Of a stretch of 53,774 nt of DNA, positions 33,412 to 42,556 are shown in pieces (position 1 is the stretch's first letter; every line of letters starts with the position of its first letter). The position numbers and the translations under genes were made by a program. Location of the stretch: contig CAZKEL010000006.1 in the NCBI GenBank assembly GCA_964551815.1, positions 1-53,774 of the forward strand, written 5' to 3'. Below the pieces are notes generated by a model, which ran no database searches, was not told the DNA's origin, and worked only from the letters and a program-made list of their open reading frames with translations. This stretch comes from D37C17 sp964551815 (GTDB lineage: Bacteria; Fidelibacterota; Marinisomatia; SCGC-AAA003-L08; D37C17).

Positions 33412-35202
33412 TCAGTCAATTTTCACCAGAAATTCGTTGTCAAAATAAAAATAAGAAGTGGAATTGTTTTCCCGGTAAGTCCAGATTTCGTAGGATTGTG
33501 TCGTCTGCTGAACTGTATTTATATAGGAAGGATTACCCATCATTACGAGAATTTCCTCCTTAGTCATCCCAATTTTGGGGTAATCATCAGGAGCAGGGAG
33601 TGAATCCAATTTTTTTTGGGCTATATAATCTTGAATGACCTGTGATTTTTTTTCAAATTCTGTATCTTCCAGCATGGATTCAAGTTTTACCATATAGCTA
33701 TCCAATTCACGAGCGGATTTTGGTTGAATGTCCACAATGGTTTTCAATGATTCAAGGGTTAAATATAAATCTTCATCCCTTGCTGAGAAATAGGCATCCT
33801 TAATGAGGAGTTGGGTCAGTTCTTCCAGCTTGCTGGTAATTAATGGATTGAGAGAGGGATTCTGTACCATTGCCTTTTTATAATAGGTTACTGCATTAAC
33901 ATAATCTCCAATCTCCGTACTGAGCTTGGCTTTATCCATATACAGACCTGCAAGAATTTCTTCAGCTTTTTGTAATCCCGGAAACAAGGTTTCTGCATTT
34001 TCTACTAACTTCTCTGCCTCCGAAATGGTCATATTACCTTTATGAAATTGAACACTGTCGAGGAGTTGAATGGCAATGCGTTCCCGTTGTGCCTGAATTT
34101 CTTCCATCAGGTTTTCATCTGCTTTTTGTTCTGCTGCTTCAAACCAGGCAACTGCACTATCAATTTCCGATTCAATAATATCCTCGATACCCAGGTTGAC
34201 TTGTTGATAAGGGATTTGTGATTGACAGTAATGGAGAAATTCCACCGCTGCCTGACGCTTTCCATGCCGTCTCTCTTTTGCAAGAAAGGACTCAAAATAT
34301 TCCGAAGCGGCAATAAAATCATTTTCCTGCATATAAGTATATGCAAAATCACCGTCAGTAGGTTTACCACCGAATTGGATTCCTGTGGTGAGAAAAATGC
34401 CTGATGCCCGTAAATCCAGTCCGTAAATAGGAGAAAAATCTTCGGGAACAGTTACTTCTGATATATACAGTCTATTCCATTTGGCTTCAATCCCCAGAGT
34501 ATAGTTGAAATCAGCTGAACCCTGATTTAAAATGAACTTTATGCCAACTCCAAAGTTCTCTGTGAGGCCCCACCCTGTGAGGGTTTTGTCTCCACCTTCT
34601 GATTCATAAATAGACACATTGGTGACGCCAAAGGAGTGGTATATATAGCTAAGGCGGTTTCTTGCAAATTGCCAACTCAGGCTGGTATTCAGATTCAATC
34701 CCATAGATTTTGGGTGAAAGAGGTAATTCCCTCTGGTGGAGGAGTTTAGCCAAACTTTTCCACTATCTGAGGGAAGCTCAGGTTTAGAGAGGAAGTCAAT
34801 ATATTGAAATCCTAATCCCAATTGAACATCAATATAATTCTGGTGAAAAATAAAATGGGGTAAATTGGTTCGAAGGAAGTCCACCTCCACAAACGTACCC
34901 TGCCGGTTTGACAGAGCTTCAATAATAGAGAATTGGTATTGGGTTGAATCTAATAAAACTGGCATGTCCTCAGGTGTTACAGTGGTATTATTCAGAGGAG
35001 TCCCAGACCAGTAATTTTTTCCTCCATAACCAAGATATCCCATCTTCACCTCGAATGGGGTGAATACTACCGGCTCTCTGAATGTCATACGATGAAAAAG
35101 ACGGTTCCAGGCAATGTCAGAAGGGGACTTCTTCCAGGTATGTTCCTGAGCAACCATTAAGGAAATATTGAATGTAAGAATCAGAAGGAGAAGCGCTTTC
35201 AT
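33412..35202 (-). CDS. Outer-membrane barrel / TPR / BamE-like protein
   Basis: A 596-residue protein with a signal peptide (to about residue 18). Residues 50-290 are beta-rich and look like an outer-membrane barrel (alternating aromatic strands, for example NYIDVQLGLGFQYIDF, GLNLNTSLSWQFARN). Residues 300-500 are helical TPR-like repeats (FIAASEYFESFLAKERRHGK, DYVNAVTYYKKAMVQNPS). The C-terminal 55 residues, IGMTKEEILVMMGNPSYIN to SYFYFDNEFLVKID, match the SmpA/OmlA (BamE) fold pattern. It may take part in outer-membrane protein assembly or anchoring. Confidence 0.75.
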   Translation of the reverse strand: MKALLLLILTFNISLMVAQEHTWKKSPSDIAWNRLFHRMTFREPVVFTPFEVKMGYLGYGGKNYWSGTPLNNTTVTPEDMPVLLDSTQYQFSIIEALSNRQGTFVEVDFLRTNLPHFIFHQNYIDVQLGLGFQYIDFLSKPELPSDSGKVWLNSSTRGNYLFHPKSMGLNLNTSLSWQFARNRLSYIYHSFGVTNVSIYESEGGDKTLTGWGLTENFGVGIKFILNQGSADFNYTLGIEAKWNRLYISEVTVPEDFSPIYGLDLRASGIFLTTGIQFGGKPTDGDFAYTYMQENDFIAASEYFESFLAKERRHGKRQAAVEFLHYCQSQIPYQQVNLGIEDIIESEIDSAVAWFEAAEQKADENLMEEIQAQRERIAIQLLDSVQFHKGNMTISEAEKLVENAETLFPGLQKAEEILAGLYMDKAKLSTEIGDYVNAVTYYKKAMVQNPSLNPLITSKLEELTQLLIKDAYFSARDEDLYLTLESLKTIVDIQPKSARELDSYMVKLESMLEDTEFEKKSQVIQDYIAQKKLDSLPAPDDYPKIGMTKEEILVMMGNPSYINTVQQTTQSYEIWTYRENNSTSYFYFDNEFLVKID

Positions 35203-35207
35203 TGGTG

Positions 35208-35219
35208 GAAAATTTAAGG
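35208..35219 (-). promoter_or_regulatory. Candidate promoter box before the barrel/TPR gene
   Basis: CCTTAAATTTTC on the minus strand, five bases before the ATG; no ribosome site. Confidence 0.4.
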
Positions 35220-35349
35220 TGATTTATAGGAAATGACAAAAGAGGGTATAGGGTTTTCACCTTACAATTTGTTACAGAAAAGCAAAGCCTGAAGGGTGGT
35301 AAAAATTGTAAAATACCATGCTGTTTATACTTTAATTCGGGAGAAGAAA

Positions 35350-36945
35350 ATGCAAAGCTTAAAAATTCTTACAGGACTGATATTTACGATGGGGATTTTA
35401 TTTTCCCAGGTAGATTATAGTTCTCAGATCCAACCTATTTTCAATGCAAAATGTACCAGTTGCCATGGATATTCTGCAGGACTAAACCTTGAATCCTACG
35501 CCGGTGTTATGGCAGGAGGAAACAACGGGGATGTAATTGTACCCTTCAATCATAGTAATAGTGAATTATGGGTACGCGTCAATTCCGGACAGATGCCTCC
35601 GGGGAATAACGATCTCACCTCTGATGAAGTAGATTTAGTCGCTCAATGGATAAATGAGGGCGCTCTGGAATCTGCAGGTAATTCAGGGTGTACTGACCCT
35701 GAAGCCTATGCCTGTTCCGACGATAATGATTATACCAATTATATTTTTGATGTTGGCGGTATCATGTACGATAACAGTTGTAACTGGGATTGGAATACCT
35801 ACACCAACGAAGCAGACTATGTAGGTGGTTGTGAAGATGGTCCTTGCGATGGTTATTATGATCCTGATGCCACTACCGATGACGGTAGCTGCCGTTACTA
35901 TCAAGCCCCTTATGGTGATGTAGTGAATTTTACCCAAATTGATGAAAATACCATATATTTAGAATGGACAGGCTTCACCCCTCCTGCAAATGCAGTAGTA
36001 GAATCTTACCATATCCAACGCTGTACAGAGGGTTGCTCCTGGCTGCCTGAATATACTCCTGCAGATGCCAGTACAGAAATGGAAGTTTATGATGAGTATG
36101 AATGGGAATCCGGAGTTTCTATTAAATATGCTATTGCAGTAAAATATGAAAATAATCCCTATTGGGGTTGGGCTATTGGAGCCTCTTACTTTACCCCGGT
36201 TGGTTGTAATGTAGGTGATTTAAACCAGGATGGCGGCTGGAATGTATTAGATATAGTTACACTGGCTAATTGTATTTTGGGTAATTCATGTGTAGGCTGT
36301 GAAGGTGATTTGAATTCTGATGGTGTATATAATGTATTGGATATTGTCACACTTGCCAACTGTATTCTGAGTCAAAATTGTGGTGGGAGAGTGGATGATG
36401 CTGAAGAAGCCAGCCTGCATATAGAAAATAATGTCCTCAAATTGGAAGCAGACGGTTTCATAGGTGGTGTTCAAATGACATTGACCCATGATAATGATTT
36501 CCAAATAAATCTTACTAAGTCAGCATTATATGCGAATTATGTTTCTGAGGATAATGAAACCCGGCTCATCATAGTTTCACCTGAAACGGATGAATTATTT
36601 ACCTATCAGGGTTCTTTTGAAATTACGGAATGGTTGGTGGCAAACAGTCAATCAGAAGTAAACACAAAACTACCCCTAATAACCACCTTTGATTTAGGGG
36701 AGGCCTATCCAAATCCTTTTAATCCACAAACTGGCATAACTTTACATCTTTATAATGATGGGTTTGTACATTCAGCCGTTTATAATGTGCAGGGTATGTT
36801 AATGGAAACACTGGCGAAGGGAAATTATTCTGCAGGTAATTATCACCTGACCTGGAACGGAACAGAAGTTCCCAGCGGAATGTATGTATTGAAGACGGAA
36901 GTTGACGGTCTCAGTCAGACCAGAAAATTAATGTTATTAAAATAA
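35350..36945 (+). CDS. Secreted heme-motif protein with dockerin-like repeats and Por/T9SS sorting domain
   Basis: A 531-residue exported protein. The ATG at 35350 follows a good GGAGAAG site. After the signal peptide comes a Planctomycete-type cytochrome c domain with CTSCHGY (a CxxCH heme site) and GQMPPGNNDL supplying the distal methionine. A cysteine-rich DPDATTDDGSC segment, a fibronectin III-like domain, two dockerin-like loops (GDLNQDGGWNVLDIVTLANCIL and a near copy), and a C-terminal sorting domain with YPNPFNPQT and SGMYVLKTE follow. It should be heme-loaded in the periplasm by CcsA/ResB and then exported to the surface by type IX secretion. Confidence 0.88.
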   Translation: MQSLKILTGLIFTMGILFSQVDYSSQIQPIFNAKCTSCHGYSAGLNLESYAGVMAGGNNGDVIVPFNHSNSELWVRVNSGQMPPGNNDLTSDEVDLVAQWINEGALESAGNSGCTDPEAYACSDDNDYTNYIFDVGGIMYDNSCNWDWNTYTNEADYVGGCEDGPCDGYYDPDATTDDGSCRYYQAPYGDVVNFTQIDENTIYLEWTGFTPPANAVVESYHIQRCTEGCSWLPEYTPADASTEMEVYDEYEWESGVSIKYAIAVKYENNPYWGWAIGASYFTPVGCNVGDLNQDGGWNVLDIVTLANCILGNSCVGCEGDLNSDGVYNVLDIVTLANCILSQNCGGRVDDAEEASLHIENNVLKLEADGFIGGVQMTLTHDNDFQINLTKSALYANYVSEDNETRLIIVSPETDELFTYQGSFEITEWLVANSQSEVNTKLPLITTFDLGEAYPNPFNPQTGITLHLYNDGFVHSAVYNVQGMLMETLAKGNYSAGNYHLTWNGTEVPSGMYVLKTEVDGLSQTRKLMLLK

Positions 36946-36965
36946 CGGGGGAGAGGAAGTAAAGT

Positions 36966-36997
36966 AAAAAGGGGATTCAATGAATCCCCTTTTTTTT
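36966..36997 (+). terminator. Terminator of the heme-motif protein gene
   Basis: AAAAAGGGGATTCA pairs with TGAATCCCCTTTTT as a perfect stem, followed by further T. Also usable from the opposite strand for the aminotransferase gene. Confidence 0.9.
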
Positions 36998-37036
36998 AAC
37001 CTTGTAAATGGTGACGCAGATTCTCTTTAATATATA

Positions 37037-38542
37037 TTATAACTCTAATTCATCCTGGACCATTTGGGATAAATTGAAATAGTCTTTGCATGAAAAGTTA
37101 AAGGAGTTATGATTATAATCTCCCTCTGCATTGATTGAATATTGCTTTTCATATTCAGATTTATTATCCAGAATATTTTTCAATGCCCCAATAAAGAGAT
37201 CCACATCTTCTTGAGAATTATAAATTCCGAAACTCACCCGGACCATTCCCATCCAGGGTTCTGTATGCCAATTCATTATTTCCTTGGCTCGTGCCTCATA
37301 AATCTGCAGCCGGTGAGTAAGCTCTAACATTTTCTCCACATAGGGATGTGCACAGAAACATTCATTTCTTACGGCAATATTAAAGTAATCATTCAAAATG
37401 GCTGCAACTAAGCCGTGATTTAGTTCCTTTATGTTAAAGGATATAGTCCCGGCACGGGGGCAGGTTTCCATACAGGTTTCACCATAGATAACAATCTGAG
37501 GAATTTTTAACATTTCCTCTAAGCAGTAATGAGTCAACTCCATATCTTCTTCTAAAACCTTATCCATTCCTATGAGATCTAAAACATGGATTGCTGTCCC
37601 AAGAGTAATGGCTCCTAAAATATTGGGGGTACCTGCTTCCTCTCTGTCGGGGAATTCATTGGACACATAGTACTTTTCGGGGAATACTCGTTCCACCATA
37701 CCGCCACCCACTTCTTCAGGTTCAATTTTACCCATAAGGTCCTTTCGGGCAATAACCACTCCCGGAGAGCCTGGTGCATAAGTTTTATGTCCTGAAAATA
37801 TGAGGGCATCTACATCCATCGCCGGGTCTGCATGACCACTCATTTTAATGGGTACATGGGCAGCTAACTGGGCAGCATCCACCACAATATAGGCGCCATA
37901 ATGATGGGCTAATTTCGCCACTTCATTGATGGGATTGATGATTCCCGTTACATTACTGATTCCTGTTACAGAAACATAATTCACTCTGCCTTCATATTCT
38001 CTAAGGTAGTGTTCCAATAAATCTAAATCAACGCAGCCCATTTTTGATTCATGGGTATCAACGGGAATATGAATCACATGACCACCATGCTTTCGATGAG
38101 GCAAATCATTTGAGTGATGTTCCATTATAGATACCAGCACTACATCCTTTTTGGGTTGGAGATGATTAAATGCTCTGGCGATTCGGTTCATTCCTGCTGT
38201 TGTTCCGCTGCCGGTGAAGAAACAGGTGTAATGTTCAGAATCTGCATGGACAAAGTCCAAAATTTTTTCATGCACCCAGGCATAAGTTTTGGTGGCAATT
38301 TTTGCTCCAAAGTGCATGAGGGAATGGGTATTGGCATAATGTTGCAAAAAGGATTCGCCTGTTCTGTGTGCCAAACCCATCATCAGGGTGGAGGCGGTAG
38401 AATCAAGATATATCCGCCGGGTTTTCTCTCCGTTGGCGATGGTATATTGAGTATCTAACCCAATAAAATCATTCTGAACTTTTCTCAGCAGTTTATTGCC
38501 GGAATCAGATTGAATTTCTTTTAGTAAAGTATCATTTTCCAT
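37037..38542 (-). CDS. Class V aminotransferase / cysteine desulfurase-like PLP enzyme
   Basis: A 501-residue PLP enzyme of the SufS/CsdA branch. Landmarks: RRIYLDSTAST, SGTTAGMNRIARAF, the PLP-stacking region SIMEHHSNDLPHR, VVDAAQLAAHVPI, and the Schiff-base lysine in SGHKTYAPGSPG. An NECFCAHPYV segment (about 395) sits near where desulfurases carry the catalytic cysteine. It is about 90 residues longer than SufS, with extensions at both ends. No suf or isc genes are nearby, so the sulfur acceptor is unknown; selenocysteine lyase activity is also within this family. Confidence 0.87.
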   Translation of the reverse strand: MENDTLLKEIQSDSGNKLLRKVQNDFIGLDTQYTIANGEKTRRIYLDSTASTLMMGLAHRTGESFLQHYANTHSLMHFGAKIATKTYAWVHEKILDFVHADSEHYTCFFTGSGTTAGMNRIARAFNHLQPKKDVVLVSIMEHHSNDLPHRKHGGHVIHIPVDTHESKMGCVDLDLLEHYLREYEGRVNYVSVTGISNVTGIINPINEVAKLAHHYGAYIVVDAAQLAAHVPIKMSGHADPAMDVDALIFSGHKTYAPGSPGVVIARKDLMGKIEPEEVGGGMVERVFPEKYYVSNEFPDREEAGTPNILGAITLGTAIHVLDLIGMDKVLEEDMELTHYCLEEMLKIPQIVIYGETCMETCPRAGTISFNIKELNHGLVAAILNDYFNIAVRNECFCAHPYVEKMLELTHRLQIYEARAKEIMNWHTEPWMGMVRVSFGIYNSQEDVDLFIGALKNILDNKSEYEKQYSINAEGDYNHNSFNFSCKDYFNLSQMVQDELEL

Positions 38543-38547
38543 AGCGG

Positions 38548-38557
38548 TAAAATTAAG
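38548..38557 (-). promoter_or_regulatory. Candidate promoter box before the class V aminotransferase gene
   Basis: CTTAATTTTA on the minus strand, five bases before the ATG, with no ribosome site. Almost identical in sequence and position to the box before the gene ending at 18069. Confidence 0.4.
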
Positions 38558-38579
38558 GGGATTTCTCCTTATAAAGAAA

Positions 38580-39416
38580 TCATTCAGAGGATTTAGAGTT
38601 AATCAAATACACAGCCAGTATTGAAAGCCCACCTCCGGCAACTACAAAAAGGTCCAATGGTTCGTTGAGAAAAATCATACTGGTAAGAAGGGCCGACACA
38701 GGAACAGTGAAAATAAATGCAGAGGTTTTTTCCGGCCCAAGATTCTTGGTTGAATAAATGAATACGGAAGTTCCAAAGGTCATGGCCCCTACGGATACCA
38801 TGAAAAGGTTCACCCAAAATTTGGGTTCAGCTGTGAAAAGGGAGGAGAAAGACTGAAAGTTTATAAAGGGAATCAGAACCAGAGTTGAGAAAAGATACAT
38901 CCAGAATATGAAGGAAAGTGAGGAGGTGGTTTGTTGTTTTTTCGATACAAAAACAGTTATAATAGCATAGCACAACGAACCTGCCAGAAAATATATGTTA
39001 CCTGAGGATACTAAATATTGGCTGTCTATTGCCCAAATTTTCAGAATAATAAGTCCACCGGAAAAACCCAGCAGCAACCCCAACCATTCTCTTGGAATAA
39101 TCTTTTTCCGGGCTAACATTACCGTCAAGCCGAAGGTAAAAATAGGGTTTAGAGTAGTGACTAATACTCCCCCTGCTCCTGCAAGTCCTGTGTGTGTTCC
39201 TTTGAAAAATAGCCAATTATATCCGCTGAACATGAGGGCAGCAATAGCAGTGTTCAAACCCATTTCACGATTAATAGTAAAGGGTATCCTCCTGTAGAGC
39301 ATAATGGGTATCATGGCTGCTGTGGCAAAGAGAAAACGGGCAAAAATGATACTTGATCTGTCACCAAAATCTCCCAGAACTTTCGCATTAGTCCAGGAAA
39401 TTCCCCAGGCAATCAT
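38580..39416 (-). CDS. EamA-family (DMT) transporter, 5' end disturbed by an A7 run
   Basis: An inner-membrane transporter with ten predicted helices in two EamA repeats (for example GLLLGFSGGLIILKIWAI; final GGGLSILAVYLI). The first in-frame ATG (39416) cuts into the first helix. The frame stays open further upstream as KKSTNYVILLLA but has no start codon. If one base is removed from the A7 run at 39447-39453, an ATG at 39483 reads MHNNSLQVRYKK directly into it, restoring helix 1 and overlapping the pabC stop. So this gene either has an indel or sequencing error or relies on slippage. Substrate unknown. Confidence 0.8.
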   Translation of the reverse strand: MIAWGISWTNAKVLGDFGDRSSIIFARFLFATAAMIPIMLYRRIPFTINREMGLNTAIAALMFSGYNWLFFKGTHTGLAGAGGVLVTTLNPIFTFGLTVMLARKKIIPREWLGLLLGFSGGLIILKIWAIDSQYLVSSGNIYFLAGSLCYAIITVFVSKKQQTTSSLSFIFWMYLFSTLVLIPFINFQSFSSLFTAEPKFWVNLFMVSVGAMTFGTSVFIYSTKNLGPEKTSAFIFTVPVSALLTSMIFLNEPLDLFVVAGGGLSILAVYLINSKSSE

Positions 39417-39446
39417 TGCCAGTAGAAGGATTACATAATTAGTGGA

Positions 39447-39483
39447 TTTTTTTATAACGGACCTGCAGAGAATTATTGTGCAT
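39447..39483 (-). other. Probable true 5' end of the EamA gene, one base out of frame
   Basis: On the minus strand, ATG at 39483 opens MHNNSLQVRYKK and then meets an A7 run at 39453-39447. As written the frame ends soon at TAA; with six A it joins the transporter frame. The ATG overlaps the last 11 bases of pabC, which is how coupled genes are spaced elsewhere in this window. Confidence 0.5.
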
Positions 39484-40306
39484 AAATTTCTGCATCTAAA
39501 AATTTATTAATCCTATAGGTGACGGAATAATCTGATTTCCAATCTTTCCAATAGCAGGGAAGCAGGCCAATACCCGTGGAGGATATGAAAGCTTCATCCA
39601 TATTATTTATATTTTCAAAGGGGATATGCGTTTCTTCAATCTTTACGTTGAGAGAGACTGCAATATTCAGGATGGTATCCCGCATTACACCGGGAAGTAC
39701 ACCCAGTTCAGTGTGGGGAGTGAGAAGTGTATTATTTTTTATGAAAAATATATTTCGGATGGCACATTCAGTGATAATATTATTTTTATTGAAAAACACC
39801 GGTTCAAAAGCTCCTGCTTTTTCTGCATCATGTTTTGCCAACATATTCCCTAAATAATTTAACGATTTTATTGCAGGGTTAAACCTGATAATGGGGTATT
39901 TGGACTCTGGGTAAAAAACAACTTTCACAGGATGTTTGGGCTTTTGGGATAGAGGTCGAATTGAAACATAAATTCCCGGTGGGCCTTTAAAATTCCAGGG
40001 CACTCCTTCTAAAATACCTCTGGTTACCATGAGACGGAGTAATCCCTCATTAAGGGAGTTTTTTTCAATGGTTGTTATGAGAATATTAGTAATACTCTCA
40101 TGAGTGAAGGGCATTTTTATCCTGATATCTTCCAAACCTTTGTTGAGTCGTTGAACATGACTCTCTAACTTAAAAATATGTTTCTCATAAAATCGAATTG
40201 TTTCAAATAATCCATCTCCTAACAGGAACCCTGCGTCATTAATGGAGACGACAGATTCAGTAGAAGAGAGCCACTCTCCATTGATATAATTAGTAACCTT
40301 TTCCAT
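39473..40306 (-). CDS. pabC: Aminodeoxychorismate lyase-like class IV aminotransferase
   Basis: A 277-residue PLP enzyme of fold type IV. YINGEW and INDAGFLLGDGLFETIR mark the N-terminus, the Schiff-base lysine is in PAIKSLNYLGNM, and TECAIRNIFF and GVLPGVMRDTIL follow. D-amino acid and branched-chain aminotransferases share the fold, but the one-base overlap with pabB (TGATG) points to release of 4-aminobenzoate and pyruvate from aminodeoxychorismate. Confidence 0.9.
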   Translation of the reverse strand: MEKVTNYINGEWLSSTESVVSINDAGFLLGDGLFETIRFYEKHIFKLESHVQRLNKGLEDIRIKMPFTHESITNILITTIEKNSLNEGLLRLMVTRGILEGVPWNFKGPPGIYVSIRPLSQKPKHPVKVVFYPESKYPIIRFNPAIKSLNYLGNMLAKHDAEKAGAFEPVFFNKNNIITECAIRNIFFIKNNTLLTPHTELGVLPGVMRDTILNIAVSLNVKIEETHIPFENINNMDEAFISSTGIGLLPCYWKDWKSDYSVTYRINKFLDAEIYAQ

Positions 40307-41544
40307 CAGGGGCCAATATTTTGTGGGGATACTTTAGGATTGTTTTCGGTTTGGGGCAGTGTAAAGGGAGTGAGAAATCCGGATTTTCCCTGAGCTTCAC
40401 GCCATTCTTCTAAAGGATCAGAATCCCAGACAATACCACCACCAACAGGATACTCTCCGATTCCGTTTTGTACCGTCATGGTCCGGATAGCGATATTAAA
40501 ATCCATGTCACCCTTGGCTGAAATTGTTCCCATTGCACCGGTATAAATATTCCTATAATAGTTTTCCAGAGAATCAATGATTTCCATAGACCTCTCTTTG
40601 GGAGCCCCGGTAATTGAACCACCAGGAAAAAGGGCGGTGAAAATATCCGTCTCACTCAGTCCATCTTTCAAGGTGCCATACACCCGGGATTCCATTTGGT
40701 GTACGCTGTGAAAAGATTTAATATGGTAGAGGTTGTCAACGCCAACAGAGCCAAAGTTGGAAATCTTGCCCAGATCATTGCGGAGTAAATCCACAATCAT
40801 CAGATGCTCTGCTTTATCCTTGGTGCTCTGCTTTAAATCTTCATAAAGTTTTGCATCCATCACGGGGTTCTCTGCTCTTGGCCGCGTACCTTTCATGGGG
40901 AATGATTCTATTAATCCGTTTTGGGTTTTAAAAAACTTTTCAGGACTGAAACTGAGCAACTGATCGGCGCCGGTATTCACATACATACCATAATGTGGAT
41001 GATTAAATTCCCTGATTTGGAGGAATATTTTAAGGGGATCCTCCAACAGATTATAAGACTTGGGCTGGGTTAAGTTAATTTGATATGATTGTCCCTCTTC
41101 AAGGAAAGTTTTTATTTTTGAAATAGAATTTTTATAAACAGAAGGGGCAGGAATATCCTCTAATAATGTCAAAGTAGGATTTTTCTTTGAGCAAAAAATT
41201 TCTTTCTGTAAATAGGGTAAAACCAATGCTGGCTTTGCAAACCATACAAGTGGAATTGAAGGATTTACTGCCTTAAAACTCAAATGAGGAAACAGAATAT
41301 TTTTTAAATCATAGGAGAGGTACCCCACTGCAGCCAGATCGTTACTATTAGTTTTCCAATCATTTAATTTTTCTTGTAAAAATTGTAAGGGATAATCTCT
41401 TTGTCCATTTTGAAAATCCTCAAATTTTAGTGATAAAATATCTTCAAATCCCCAGATTGCTTTAGCTGTTGATTGTGGATCCCAATAATCAATTAGGGCG
41501 TCAGGTTCTCCATGTTTTTCTATGAGTGATTTTAAGGTAGTCAT
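40306..41544 (-). CDS. pabB: Aminodeoxychorismate synthase component I
   Basis: A 412-residue chorismate-utilising enzyme forming aminodeoxychorismate for folate. The active-site lysine is in FPMKGTRPR (the PIKGT position that separates PabB from anthranilate synthase PIAGT). GSITGAPKERSMEIIDSLE and YPVGGGIVWDSDPLEEW close the domain. The glutaminase partner PabA is not in this window. With pabC, folA and thyA in the same 16 kb, folate supply is a clear theme. Confidence 0.93.
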   Translation of the reverse strand: MTTLKSLIEKHGEPDALIDYWDPQSTAKAIWGFEDILSLKFEDFQNGQRDYPLQFLQEKLNDWKTNSNDLAAVGYLSYDLKNILFPHLSFKAVNPSIPLVWFAKPALVLPYLQKEIFCSKKNPTLTLLEDIPAPSVYKNSISKIKTFLEEGQSYQINLTQPKSYNLLEDPLKIFLQIREFNHPHYGMYVNTGADQLLSFSPEKFFKTQNGLIESFPMKGTRPRAENPVMDAKLYEDLKQSTKDKAEHLMIVDLLRNDLGKISNFGSVGVDNLYHIKSFHSVHQMESRVYGTLKDGLSETDIFTALFPGGSITGAPKERSMEIIDSLENYYRNIYTGAMGTISAKGDMDFNIAIRTMTVQNGIGEYPVGGGIVWDSDPLEEWREAQGKSGFLTPFTLPQTENNPKVSPQNIGP

Positions 41545-41545
41545 C

Positions 41546-42475
41546 TTATTGGTCTAAGGGAGATTTATTTGCAGCTCCAAAGGTGGTAAAGTTAAAAATT
41601 CGAGGAGATGGTATAGCATAAGAAAACACCTTCCGTTCTTTAAGGAAATTTTGCAGTCCCATTTCTTTTATTGCAGCTAAGGGGAGTTTATAACGTCTCC
41701 CGGGGATAAAAATAAGATGATCAGGCAGAGCTGGAGGCGTCCATTCCAATTGTTTTCCAAACAAAGTAAACAAATTTAGTACCACATCCATATCCCAATC
41801 CGGATTAAATTGGAACTGTCTGCTTTGTATTTTTAGTTTGGAACTGTTGAGTTTACTGTTACCTGATATCGCTCCAAGATTGCGTAACACAGGATAGAAT
41901 TGGTGGTCAATTCTTTCTTCATAAGTTTTGCTTTTAACTCCCCTGAACAGCCACTTCCAGTCATAATCTGAGAGATGAGTTTGCCATTCTTTACAATTTT
42001 CAGGATAATGTTGAAATTTCAACCAGGCGGCATCGCTATGCAGTACCAACTGCTTTGCAAGGAGCTCTTTTTTTATGGTTTTATCATGAAGCCATAACAG
42101 ATAAATCAAGGTAGAAAAGGGATATTTCTGGTGAAAATCTCCTGCCGTGATGCCTTTTAAAATGTTGGGATTGCAGGAGGACTGAAAACCATTGGGCACA
42201 TCATCGGACAAAGAAATAATATGCCCTCCAATGGCTCTACCCTGTTTGGGAAGGATATTCAAATCTACCCATACCAGTTTACTTTTATTTTTTACTGCTT
42301 TATCTGAGACCCAAATATTGGTAAGATCGTAAAATCCTTCTAATGTCCAGTTAAAATAATGGTGGAGGAAGGCTGCGCAGATAAGTCCATCATAATCGGC
42401 AGAAATAATCATAGGCAGATTCTTTTCCTGCAGCCAGGAAAAGCGGGTAAACAATTCATTCCGCTGAAAAATCAT
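41546..42475 (-). CDS. Protein of unknown function with DHH-like N-terminus
   Basis: A 309-residue soluble protein. The start LPMIISADYDGLICAAFLHHYFNW recalls the DHH phosphoesterase opening (DxDG...A), and KLVWVDLNIL is placed like the second acidic strand. IGGHIISLSDD, CNPNIL, FHQKYPFSTLIYLLWL and LHSDAAWLKFQHYPENC follow. A canonical DHH triad is not visible, so catalysis is uncertain. The stop lies one base before the pabB ATG, so it is first in the pab operon. I cannot assign a function. Confidence 0.75.
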   Translation of the reverse strand: MIFQRNELFTRFSWLQEKNLPMIISADYDGLICAAFLHHYFNWTLEGFYDLTNIWVSDKAVKNKSKLVWVDLNILPKQGRAIGGHIISLSDDVPNGFQSSCNPNILKGITAGDFHQKYPFSTLIYLLWLHDKTIKKELLAKQLVLHSDAAWLKFQHYPENCKEWQTHLSDYDWKWLFRGVKSKTYEERIDHQFYPVLRNLGAISGNSKLNSSKLKIQSRQFQFNPDWDMDVVLNLFTLFGKQLEWTPPALPDHLIFIPGRRYKLPLAAIKEMGLQNFLKERKVFSYAIPSPRIFNFTTFGAANKSPLDQ

Positions 42476-42556
42476 GGGGAAAGATTAAGAGAACCCTGTT
42501 AAATTATTGGAAAGAAATTCTAATTAATTATCACCATCCAAAATTAAGGAGATACA

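Noticed and set aside
37037..38542. SelA or a dedicated selenium gene
   Set aside because: The class V aminotransferase motifs fit the cysteine desulfurase branch; nothing specific to selenium can be seen.
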